A DNA stretch of 19,115 nucleotides, from contig DERX01000008.1 in NCBI GenBank assembly GCA_002361875.1, positions 1 to 19,115 of the forward strand, read 5' to 3'. The notes under the pieces were generated by a model that worked only from the letters and a program-made list of their open reading frames with translations, was not told where the DNA came from and did no database searches. This DNA is from Ruminococcaceae bacterium UBA3329 (lineage in GTDB: Bacteria > Bacillota > Clostridia > Oscillospirales > Acutalibacteraceae). How positions within the stretch are numbered: position 1 is the first letter of the stretch; each line of letters starts with the position of its first letter. A program made the translations under genes and the position numbers. Shown piece by piece: positions 6,532 to 13,355 of this stretch.

Positions 6532-7458
6532 CTATTTTTTCTTGCAAACAAAGCAGAGCCAGCCGCCGTCCTCATGGCGTTCGATTATTTCGAATCCGTT
6601 TTCTATGAAAGCCGCCGTAACCTCTTCCTCACGCATTGCAATTATTCCCGAGGTTATGAACACTGCGCCGTCATTCATAAATTCGCCGACCTGCTCCGAA
6701 AAAAGGATAATAATATCCGCAACGATATTGGCGACTACAACATCAAATTTGCCCGTTACCTTATCGGTAAGATTGCCCTGCAAAACGGTATACTGCGGTT
6801 CGAAAAAGCCGTTTGTTTCGCCGTTTTCCTTTGCTGTTTTAACGGCGAGCGCATCAATATCAACACCGACAGTGCTTTCTGCGCCGAAAAGCAATGATGC
6901 GACAGAAAGTATTCCGCTTCCGCAGCCGCAGTCAAGAACCTTTTCGCCGCCTGTTACATATTTTTCAAGGGTTTGCAGGCAAAGACGGGTTGTATTGTGC
7001 GTTCCCGAACCGAATGCAAGCCCGGGTTCAATTGAAAGCACCTTTCTGCCGTCAGCGTCGTAATCGTCTATCCAAAGAGGTCTTATTAAAAGTCTTTCAC
7101 CTATTTTCATAGGCTTGAAATACTCTTTCCAGTTGTTCTCCCAATCCTCATTTCGGCAGGCAGTGTGCTCGATTGAATGTTCAATCCCCTCTGCCTCAAA
7201 CCGTTCACGCAGGAAAGAAATTGCCTCATTATAATTTTCTTCAGGCGAAATGTAAATATGAACAAAGCCTACACTCCTGTCTTTTGCGAGCAAATCCTCA
7301 TCTATTATGTCGATATTTGCAATTTCAAGTGTTTCCTCTTCAAGCGTTCTGTAATCCTCAATATAAATGCCGTAGGGCACTGCCATACTTGCTATGTCAG
7401 ACGCTTTGTCAATATCGTCAGCATTGATTTTAATTTTAATTTCAGTCCATTCAGCCAT
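6532..7458 (-). CDS. prmA: Ribosomal protein L11 methyltransferase
   Basis: 308 residues. PrmA adds methyl groups to ribosomal protein L11 using S-adenosylmethionine. The C-terminal half carries the Rossmann methyltransferase core: LDCGCGSGILSVASLLFG (motif I, from about 175), VGVDIDALAV (motif II) and VVANIVADII (NIVA-type motif IV near 244). The N-terminal half has the PrmA-specific L11-binding region, ending in EPGLAFGSGTHNTTRLCL just before the SAM motif. The frame is open further upstream, but the ATG at 7458 has an AGGAG site 10-11 nt before it; earlier codons would cross the rplS terminator. It follows rplS on the same strand; some read-through is possible. Confidence 0.95.
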   Translation of the reverse strand: MAEWTEIKIKINADDIDKASDIASMAVPYGIYIEDYRTLEEETLEIANIDIIDEDLLAKDRSVGFVHIYISPEENYNEAISFLRERFEAEGIEHSIEHTACRNEDWENNWKEYFKPMKIGERLLIRPLWIDDYDADGRKVLSIEPGLAFGSGTHNTTRLCLQTLEKYVTGGEKVLDCGCGSGILSVASLLFGAESTVGVDIDALAVKTAKENGETNGFFEPQYTVLQGNLTDKVTGKFDVVVANIVADIIILFSEQVGEFMNDGAVFITSGIIAMREEEVTAAFIENGFEIIERHEDGGWLCFVCKKK

Positions 7459-7474
7459 TATTTTAACATCTCCT

Positions 7475-7503
7475 AAACAAAAAGCAGAGGTGTTGCCTCT
7501 GCT
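7475..7503 (-). terminator. Terminator between rplS and prmA
   Basis: AGCAGAGG (7483-7490) and CCTCTGCT (7496-7503) form a perfect 8-bp stem with a 5-nt loop; on the minus strand a TTTTTGTTT tract follows. It lies 22 nt after the rplS stop and abuts the prmA ribosome site, so prmA may be served by read-through. Confidence 0.8.
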
Positions 7504-7525
7504 CTTCATCTGCATTTTTGTTTGC

Positions 7526-7867
7526 TTAGATTTTCTCTTTAACCTTAGCAGCCTTGCCGACTCTGTCACGAAGATAATAAAGCTTGCTTCTGCGAACACG
7601 ACCGTGTCTTACAAGCTCAACCTTTGCAACATTAGGTGAGTTAACAGGGAATACTCTTTCAATGCCGACACCGTAAGAAACACGGCGAACAGTGAATGTT
7701 TCGGAAACTCCGCTGCCCTTCATTGCAATAACTGTTCCCTCAAAAACCTGAATTCTTTCTCTTGAACCCTCAACGATTTTAACGTGAACCTTTACAACGT
7801 CACCGATTTGGATTTCGGGCTTGTCTTCTTTAATCATGCCCTCTGTGATAATTTTTAATGCGTCCAT
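7526..7867 (-). CDS. rplS: 50S ribosomal protein L19
   Basis: 113 residues, the normal length. L19 lies at the 30S-50S interface. Recognisable stretches are PEIQIGDVVKVHVKIVEG, RIQVFEGTVIAMKGSGV, ETFTVRRVSYGVGIERVFP and the basic end VRRSKLYYLRDRVGKAAKVKE. The start is the ATG at 7867 with a GGAGG site 7 nt upstream; the open frame continues into the leader but lacks a better start. trmD, rimM and rpsP, its common partners, are not next to it; here it is expressed from its own promoter. Confidence 0.97.
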   Translation of the reverse strand: MDALKIITEGMIKEDKPEIQIGDVVKVHVKIVEGSRERIQVFEGTVIAMKGSGVSETFTVRRVSYGVGIERVFPVNSPNVAKVELVRHGRVRRSKLYYLRDRVGKAAKVKEKI

Positions 7868-7961
7868 AACTAACCTCCGTAAAATTTTCAAGCGTTCGTG
7901 CCGAATTTTCGCAGAGGACCGCCCGAGATTATAAGTTATTTTGTGACCGCCGTCACAAAGC
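7868..7961 (-). promoter_or_regulatory. rplS 5' leader with a strong first hairpin
   Basis: The predicted transcript opens with TTTGTGAC (minus strand of 7952-7959), a 4-nt loop and GTCACAAA: a perfect 8-bp stem (7940-7959). A smaller CGAA/TTCG stem lies near 7902-7911. L19 autoregulatory leaders are known in Firmicutes; whether this belongs to that family needs a covariance-model comparison. Confidence 0.4.
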
Positions 7962-7967
7962 CTTAAT

Positions 7968-7996
7968 ATAATAACACAAGAAAAATACAAATGCAA
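7968..7996 (-). promoter_or_regulatory. Promoter of rplS
   Basis: On the minus strand TTGCAT (7991-7996) is followed after 17 nt by TATTAT (7968-7973), giving a start near 7961 and a leader of about 94 nt. It lies just after the end of the transporter gene. Confidence 0.6.
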
Positions 7997-8032
7997 GCAT
8001 TTTTTTAAAGTTTTATTGATATATAAGACTTA

Positions 8033-9742
8033 TTATATATTTTCCGCCGTCTCGGCAGGATCAGACGCTAAAATCTCGTCAATAAAGCTGTATTTTGCCA
8101 ATTCGTCTTTAACGGTTTTGCTGTCATTTGTCTTTGCATAATCAACAATTTCACGCATATAGGCTATGTCTTCGGGCTGTAGGCGGCCGTCCTCAAAGTT
8201 ATCCGTTGCGGCACGGATACGAAGAACACGGACAATATCTGCGTGCTTTTTCTCGGTGAGGTCATAGAAGAAAAACGGAACTGCAATAATTACCGCACCG
8301 ATAAGTGCCAAGAGTGACTGATAGAAATAAACATTGTTTCTAAGCTCTGTGTTTTGAAGAGCCTGCGAAATATCGTCCGAGAAGCCGACTCCCGCAAAGG
8401 AAAGGAAAATTGGGGTTAAGAATCCCGTGAATATGCCGATAACCGTGGTGATAATCGCCATATAGTTCTGCCAAAAGCCCTCTAAACGCTTGCCTGTTTT
8501 CATTTGAATACTGTCCATAACATCCGAGGTCATAATACCCGAAACGAAATAGAAACCGCCGAAGAATTGCTGGAAGAATGAAACAATTAAAACCAATATT
8601 GCATTTTTGTGGAATATTAACTGTAATGCTATAGCAATAACATATCCGACGCAGGAAATAAGCATAACTCCGCGCTTGCCGAGCTTTTTAATTACAAACG
8701 GGCCGACCGCCAGCGCAATGGCAATAGCATTCATCAAAAGAGTGGAGCAGTAAAGACCGACAACCGTTTTTGCAATATCCGAGGTAAAGCTGTACTGTGT
8801 AATCCAAGTTGTAATATTTGAAAGACCGCGAACGGCATTAAATGCATTAAACAGTGTGATAATCCAAAAATATTTGTTTTTGCTGAGTAATTTCATACCC
8901 TCAAAGAAGCTTACCTTTGCAACATATTTTTGATTAACGACAACTCTTTCCTCAACGCCGTTGACCAAAATGCTTACAAGCAAAATTCCGCCGATACCGC
9001 AAATCGGGAAGATTATTCGGTACATTTCAACTGCATTCCAACCGCCCTTTGCCGCAAATACAGAGCCTGCCAAAATAGGAAGAATAATATTGACAATAGA
9101 GCTTGGAAGTCCCGAAACAAGGCCTTTAATTGAACCGATATTTGCACGCTCCTGCGCAACGCTTGATATTGTTTGTTCAATGCCGGCAAATGACTGATTC
9201 AAAAGTGTAATAAAGAACTGACCTATCTGCACAAGCGCAAATGCAATAACAATTCCTAAATTAAAGTCGATAACAGCCGAGGCTTTTATTCCCACAATCG
9301 GCATTGCAGGCAGTGTCAGGCTGAAAAGGTGAATGTCAACCCATGAAGAAGGAATATACGGAATAAATGTAAAGGAAGCGGCTGTTCCGATTGCCGACCA
9401 AATCAAAAAAGGCTTGAATTTTCCCTTTTTACCGTTGGAATTGTCAATCATCATTGAAAGAATCGGCGAACGGATAATGGCAATTATAGCCGCCGCAATG
9501 CTGAATACCCACGCAAGCCCTGTTGAGAGCTTAAAGTAGGAAATCATCAAATGCACGCTTGTAGCAAGAGTTGTATACTGGGTGAGTACACCTAAAAAGT
9601 TCGGGCCGCCCGAACCGAGTGCAAAGTTTGCAAATTCCTTGTAGCAAACCTGATATCCCTCAGGCGGAGTTTTCCAATGCGATTTGAATTTTTCTGCACC
9701 CGTTTTAATTTTTGTACCTAAAGACTCTTTTCCCTTTTCCAT
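8033..9742 (-). CDS. GPH-family sugar:cation symporter (MFS)
   Basis: 569 residues with about 12 hydrophobic helices, a soluble start of about 40 residues and a cytoplasmic tail of about 60. The loop DNSNGKKGKFKPF after the second or third helix matches the D...GK.KP/GR.RP signature of the glycoside-pentoside-hexuronide:cation family (MelB/XynB-like), which imports oligosaccharides and glycosides with sodium or protons. It is divergent from a glycosidase-like gene and near araBAD, so an arabinose-containing sugar is the likely cargo; this is inference. The ATG has an AGAGGT site 8 nt upstream. The C-terminal tail is longer than in MelB. No clear terminator follows; rplS starts about 70 nt on. 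Confidence 0.88.
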   Translation of the reverse strand: MEKGKESLGTKIKTGAEKFKSHWKTPPEGYQVCYKEFANFALGSGGPNFLGVLTQYTTLATSVHLMISYFKLSTGLAWVFSIAAAIIAIIRSPILSMMIDNSNGKKGKFKPFLIWSAIGTAASFTFIPYIPSSWVDIHLFSLTLPAMPIVGIKASAVIDFNLGIVIAFALVQIGQFFITLLNQSFAGIEQTISSVAQERANIGSIKGLVSGLPSSIVNIILPILAGSVFAAKGGWNAVEMYRIIFPICGIGGILLVSILVNGVEERVVVNQKYVAKVSFFEGMKLLSKNKYFWIITLFNAFNAVRGLSNITTWITQYSFTSDIAKTVVGLYCSTLLMNAIAIALAVGPFVIKKLGKRGVMLISCVGYVIAIALQLIFHKNAILVLIVSFFQQFFGGFYFVSGIMTSDVMDSIQMKTGKRLEGFWQNYMAIITTVIGIFTGFLTPIFLSFAGVGFSDDISQALQNTELRNNVYFYQSLLALIGAVIIAVPFFFYDLTEKKHADIVRVLRIRAATDNFEDGRLQPEDIAYMREIVDYAKTNDSKTVKDELAKYSFIDEILASDPAETAENI

Positions 9743-9810
9743 TTTTAATACCTCTTTTTGTATTCAAAACAATCTAAATCCTCATTTAAAACTTGTTTAT
9801 ACTGTTTTTC

Positions 9811-9839
9811 TTGACAGTAAAAATCACATAATGTATAAT
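9811..9839 (+). promoter_or_regulatory. Consensus promoter of the glycosidase gene
   Basis: TTGACA (9811-9816), 17 nt, TATAAT (9834-9839): a perfect sigma-A consensus with ideal spacing. The start site should be near 9846, about 90 nt before the gene. Such a strong promoter implies tight repression, and a probable operator lies on the start site. Confidence 0.85.
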
Positions 9840-9853
9840 TTTTCAGTACAAAT
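9838..9853. promoter_or_regulatory. AraR-like operator between the two start sites
   Basis: ATTTTTCAGTACAAAT agrees at 13 of 16 positions with ATTTGTACGTACAAAT, the operator of the Bacillus arabinose repressor AraR as I recall it; the right half GTACAAAT is exact. It overlaps the end of the plus -10 box and lies between the predicted start sites of both promoters, so one bound repressor could block both. No araR gene is in the window. Confidence 0.5.
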
Positions 9854-9861
9854 ATGTTTAT

Positions 9862-9891
9862 ATAATATCATCTGTAGCAGTAAAATGTCAA
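9862..9891 (-). promoter_or_regulatory. Promoter of the GPH transporter gene
   Basis: On the minus strand TTGACA (9886-9891) is followed after 18 nt by TATTAT (9862-9867). The predicted start near 9855 lies about 10 bp beyond the plus-strand start, so the two transcripts would share complementary 5' ends. Confidence 0.6.
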
Positions 9892-9935
9892 GGCGGCAAT
9901 TATGCGTTAGATTGATAGCAAAATAAGGAGTAAAA

Positions 9936-12008
9936 ATGAGTATTAAAGACAAATTGTTTGAGTTTTTTTCCTCTTCGGTAAGACCGTGCCCGTTTGCTTC
10001 TTGGGCAAAGCCTAAACAAACGGAGCTTAACATTAAACGGACAAGAACCTTAGGTGAAAATTCCGAGGTGATATGGGATATTGGCGCAGACGGTGCAAAT
10101 GTTTCCGACCATATCGAAATGGCAGGCTATTATGTATCTGCAATAATCAGTTACGGCAGTGACGAAAACGGAGAGCTTCGTTTAATGCGGCACGTTACTG
10201 TTACTACGCTTCGTTTAAAGCCGAATTTGACTGCATCTTCATTCAGCCATAATTTCACATCTGACAGCTTTACATTAACACAGAACGGCAAAAAAATAGT
10301 TGAAACTCCTGATAAGGTAATAATTAAAGGCAGTTTAAAAATCATATCACATTCAAGCTGTGACACGGAAATTACGAGAGAGCTTTTGCCCGCAGTAAAC
10401 GAGCCTGCTTTGATTGAAACGGTCACGGTAAAGAACTTCTCTGACGGGGTAAAAGAATATGCTGTATCCGCAAAATCTTACGTTAAAAAGGCTCCAGATT
10501 TTATATGCATAGGCGGCAGTATTTTTGCGGAAAGCTCTGTTTGCTTTGACAGCAAATTTGAACGCTCTCAAAACAGACAAAAAAAATACACATTAAAGCC
10601 GAATGAAAATTTCACATTTTACTGTGTGCATTATGCTTATCAAGGTGAAAATTTGCCCGAATTTTCAATTACGGACGAAATATCGGCACGTAAAAAATTT
10701 ACTGACGAAATGTTCTCATCGCTCGTTTTAAAAACACCGTACCCCGAGCTTGACGCTCAGTTTTCACACTGCATTTTAAGAGGCAGTGAAAGTATTTTTA
10801 AGACTAAAAGCGGTCTTATGCACTCCCCCGGCGGCGGAAACTATTATGCGGCGCTTTGGACAAACGACCAATGTGAATACGCAAATCCGTTTTTCCCGTT
10901 TTCGGGTTATAAGGCGGGCATTGAGCAAAGCATAAACTGCTATTCGCTTTATGAAAAATATATGGACAAGTCGGATAAACCTATGAAAGACAAGCGTGCG
11001 CTGGTTACAAGTATAATCGCTGAGGGTGACGGCTATTGGAACGGTGCGGGTGACAGAGGCGACGGTGAAATGTACGCCTACGGCCTTTCAAGATTTTTGC
11101 TTGAAATGAGCGATACAAAGCTAATCAAAAGATTTTGGGATAATCTTGTATGGTGTCTTGACTTTGCACTATCACGCAAAACGCAAAACGGCATTATTGC
11201 AAGCGATTCAGACGAGCTTGAAAACAGGTTTGAATCGGGTAATGCCAATCTGTTTACCTCGTGCAATACATACGACGCATTGGGAAACTGCTCCGTGCTT
11301 GCGGAAACAATCGGCGACAGCGAACACAAACAGCTGTGGCTTGATGAACGCAAGGCGCTTCATAATGCAATAGAAAAATATTTCGGCGCAAATGTTGAGG
11401 GCTTTGACACATACAGATATTATGACGGAAATAAGGATTTGCGTTCGTGGATTTGTATGCCGCTTACAGTCGAAATTTTTGACAGAGCAGATGAAACTGT
11501 CAAGGCTCTGTTCTCGGAAAGACTTTATAAAAACGGTATGATGAAATCCACATCGACAAATGAAACGACTTGGGACAGGTCGCTGCTTTTTGCGCTGAGA
11601 GGCGTTCTTCTTGCAGGTAAAGCAGACATCGGCATTAAAGAAACCGTAAACTATTGCAGAAACAGGCTTTTAGGCTCTCATTGCCCCTACCCGTTTGAAG
11701 CATTTCCCGAGGGCAACAGGGCGCACCTTGCCGCTGAAAGCTTGCTCTTTGCAAGGATAATTACAGAAGGCTTATTCGGACTTCGGGCAGTAGGTCTTAA
11801 CAAATTGAGGATTAAACCCCAACTAAGTGAAGATTGCGGTGAGATTGCACTTCAAAATATAATGCTGTTTTCGGAATGTTTTGACATAACGGCAAGTGCG
11901 GACGGAATCAGTGTATCTTTTGACGGCAAGACTTATAAAACCGAAAGTTTAAATGCCGTATTCGATTTTAACACCTGCTGTTTTGAAAAAACGGAGTTGA
12001 TTTTATGA
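9936..12008 (+). CDS. Six-hairpin-type glycoside hydrolase, family not identified
   Basis: 690 residues, no signal peptide, so cytoplasmic. The N-terminal 260 residues look like a beta-sandwich domain; residues about 270-620 resemble an (alpha/alpha)6 barrel, with LWTNDQCEYANPFFPF (308-322), GDGYWNGAGDRGDGEMYAYG (364-383), DSDELENRFESGNANLF (424-440) and FPEGNRAHLAAES (590-602); a short beta domain ends the protein. Acidic residues in the GDRGDGE and FPEGN motifs are candidate catalytic residues. This is the plan of amylo-glucosidase-, rhamnosidase- and arabinofuranosidase-like enzymes, but I cannot assign a GH number. Beside a GPH symporter and an AraR-like operator, cleavage of imported arabinosides is the best guess. 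The start has AAGGAG 8 nt upstream. Confidence 0.75.
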   Translation: MSIKDKLFEFFSSSVRPCPFASWAKPKQTELNIKRTRTLGENSEVIWDIGADGANVSDHIEMAGYYVSAIISYGSDENGELRLMRHVTVTTLRLKPNLTASSFSHNFTSDSFTLTQNGKKIVETPDKVIIKGSLKIISHSSCDTEITRELLPAVNEPALIETVTVKNFSDGVKEYAVSAKSYVKKAPDFICIGGSIFAESSVCFDSKFERSQNRQKKYTLKPNENFTFYCVHYAYQGENLPEFSITDEISARKKFTDEMFSSLVLKTPYPELDAQFSHCILRGSESIFKTKSGLMHSPGGGNYYAALWTNDQCEYANPFFPFSGYKAGIEQSINCYSLYEKYMDKSDKPMKDKRALVTSIIAEGDGYWNGAGDRGDGEMYAYGLSRFLLEMSDTKLIKRFWDNLVWCLDFALSRKTQNGIIASDSDELENRFESGNANLFTSCNTYDALGNCSVLAETIGDSEHKQLWLDERKALHNAIEKYFGANVEGFDTYRYYDGNKDLRSWICMPLTVEIFDRADETVKALFSERLYKNGMMKSTSTNETTWDRSLLFALRGVLLAGKADIGIKETVNYCRNRLLGSHCPYPFEAFPEGNRAHLAAESLLFARIITEGLFGLRAVGLNKLRIKPQLSEDCGEIALQNIMLFSECFDITASADGISVSFDGKTYKTESLNAVFDFNTCCFEKTELIL

Positions 12009-12337
12009 AAGAGCGACAGGAAGTTATTGATTTTTGTCTTGAATTTCCGCACAGCTTTGAGGATTATCCGTTTGACGACCTCAATTGGACGGTTATGCGG
12101 CGAAAAGACACCAAAAAAGGCTTTGCGTGGATTTTTGAGCGTGAAGGCAAAATTTGGGTAAATGTTAAAGTTAAACCCGACTGGGCTATATTTTGGCGTG
12201 ACAATTACAAGTCGGTTATCCCCGCCTACCACATGAACAAAACCCATTGGAATTCGGTTATTTTGGACGGAACAGTCCCGGACAGCGAAATAAAAATGAT
12301 GATTTCGGAAAGCTTTGAACTTTGCGGTAAAAAATAG
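12005..12337 (+). CDS. MmcQ/YjbR family protein
   Basis: 110 residues, typical family length. Hallmarks are the tryptophan-rich core FAWIFEREGKIWVNVKVKP and the PAYHMNKTHWNSVIL segment, near the end of the CyaY-like fold. The family is often called DNA-binding, but its cellular role is poorly defined. Its ATG overlaps the TGA of the glycosidase gene (ATGA), so the two are co-translated. A terminator follows 14 nt after the stop. Whether it serves sugar use or is only a passenger cannot be said. Confidence 0.9.
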   Translation: MKERQEVIDFCLEFPHSFEDYPFDDLNWTVMRRKDTKKGFAWIFEREGKIWVNVKVKPDWAIFWRDNYKSVIPAYHMNKTHWNSVILDGTVPDSEIKMMISESFELCGKK

Positions 12338-12351
12338 AATTAAGATATGAG

Positions 12352-12396
12352 AAAAGCCGAGATTCACACCACAAGTGAAATTCGGCTTTTATTCTT
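12352..12396 (+). terminator. Terminator of the glycosidase operon
   Basis: AAAAGCCGAGATTCAC (12352-12367), a 7-nt loop and GTGAAATTCGGCTTTT (12375-12390) form a 16-bp stem with one mismatch, followed by T-rich sequence. Part of the left arm, AAAGCCGAGATTCAC, is repeated exactly at 16331-16345. Confidence 0.85.
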
Positions 12397-12463
12397 TATA
12401 ATTATACAGATAGGGCAAAAAAAATGAGAGATTGTTCATAAATTTATTCAAGTTTTAATCTAT

Positions 12464-12564
12464 CCCCCTCATCAGTCACTTCGTGACAGCTTCCCCCGAG
12501 GGGGAAGCCTTTTATGCCTTCCCCTTGAGGGGAAGGGGGACCGCATTAGCGGTGGATGAGGTGT
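12464..12564. repeat. Two-hairpin repeat, full-length palindromic copy (MITE-like)
   Basis: CCTCATC near the left end is inverted at the right end as GATGAGG (12555-12561). Inside lie a CAGTCACTTCGTGAC stem, CTTCCCCCGAGGGGGAAG, a second inverted CTTCCCC stem and an ACCGCATTAGCGGT stem. This is the complete form of the repeat at 16275 and 741. It has no coding potential and resembles a small transposable or REP-like element; no clear target duplication was found. Confidence 0.65.
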
Positions 12565-12565
12565 A

Positions 12566-12597
12566 ACAGTAGGGTTGATGTCACCCCTACTGTTTTT
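12566..12597 (+). terminator. Perfect hairpin with T run
   Basis: ACAGTAGGG (12566-12574) and CCCTACTGT (12585-12593) form a perfect 9-bp stem with a T5 tract on the plus strand. It touches the repeat on its left and the gene remnant on its right. As a terminator it would act in the plus direction, shielding the minus-strand cluster from incoming transcription. Confidence 0.6.
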
Positions 12598-12672
12598 ATG
12601 CAAAAAAAGTTTTAACATCTCCGAGTAATTTTATATTTCCGTTATCGGTAACAATTGCTCTGTTTCTGCCAT
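12596..12672 (-). pseudogene. Remnant of the gene after DUF2344, possibly RNase G (rng) start
   Basis: The DUF2344 stop TAA overlaps an ATG (TAATG) at 12672, a common coupling signal, but that frame ends after 13 codons. The neighbouring frame reads GRNRAIVTDNGNIKLLGD and then VKTFFA before a stop at 12596, with convincing codon use. Joined by a -1 shift, the two give MAET-RAIVTDNG..., which resembles the first residues of RNase E/G proteins. In many Clostridia rng follows the DUF2344 gene. The remnant ends at a hairpin and a repeat, so the gene seems to have been cut. The homology is from memory and short; a chance frame or the tail of another gene is possible. Confidence 0.35.
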
Positions 12673-13355
12673 TATTCCCACTCGTGTCCTTCTGCTGTAT
12701 AAGATTTAAGTTTTATTATTGAAGCACTGTCGGCATCCGTACTGCTGTTCTCCGTAAGTTTTCCTATCACAAGCGACGGGTTGATATTGTTCTGTATTCC
12801 TGAGGACAGAGTAATATTTAAAACAGCAAAGCCGTTTTCACTGTTTATTGAATATTTAAGGATTTTATCCTTAATGTCAACTTGTTTGTCGACCTTTTCC
12901 CTGTCCTTTTTAACTTTCTTTATTACTGTTATTTTGTCGTCTGAAAGTATTTTCTCGGCACGCTCGGAAAAGGTTTCGTCAGCACCCTCGAATATTATTT
13001 TGTAATCCGCCCACGCAATTTCCTGCGGAGGTAATTTGGGCACAGCAATTTTTGTAACATGAATATCTGGCGGCAAGGCAGAGTCAAGACGGGCTGTCAG
13101 CTCATCTAAATTCTCTTCCTGCATAAGCCTTATATCAACGGTTTCGCAATAGCTTTCCGTGCCCAGCGACAGGGGCATTGCAAAGGTTAAAAACGCACGA
13201 GGATTATACCCCTCGGTAAACCAAATCGGGATTTTTGCACGCTTTATTGCCCTTGTGAAAAGGTGAACTGTGTCAAGGTGAGATATATATTTTGCCATTC
13301 CCGTTTTTTCATAGAAAACACGGACATCTGAGTGCCATTTATTTGGTTCGGGCAT
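12672..13355 (-). CDS. DUF2344 (TIGR03936) radical-SAM-linked protein
   Basis: 227 residues. The N-terminal VRVFYEKTGMAKYISHLDTVHLFTRAIKRAKIPIWFTEGYNPRAFLTFAMPLSLGTES region is the family hallmark (partly quoted in pieces: YISHLDTVHLF, TEGYNPRAFLTFAMPLSLG). It is almost always found next to, or fused with, the TIGR03960 radical SAM protein, as here, where it overlaps that gene's end by 17 nt with its GGAGG site inside it. The pair may modify RNA or ribosomal components, since it lies near ribosomal genes in many Clostridia, but the reaction is not established. ATG at 13355 is preferred over the GTG just before it. Confidence 0.9.
   Translation of the reverse strand: MPEPNKWHSDVRVFYEKTGMAKYISHLDTVHLFTRAIKRAKIPIWFTEGYNPRAFLTFAMPLSLGTESYCETVDIRLMQEENLDELTARLDSALPPDIHVTKIAVPKLPPQEIAWADYKIIFEGADETFSERAEKILSDDKITVIKKVKKDREKVDKQVDIKDKILKYSINSENGFAVLNITLSSGIQNNINPSLVIGKLTENSSTDADSASIIKLKSYTAEGHEWE

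Noticed and set aside
6542..7063. Plus-strand open frame of 173 codons opposite prmA
   Set aside because: It lies wholly within prmA in the antisense direction, has low-complexity serine/proline-rich product and no ribosome site; it is a shadow frame.
7868..7961. tRNA or other stable RNA in the rplS leader
   Set aside because: The stem does not extend to a cloverleaf and no TPsiC-like or CCA end is present.
8000..8040. AT-only inverted repeat after the transporter gene
   Set aside because: No GC in the stem and no ordered T run; too weak to call a terminator.
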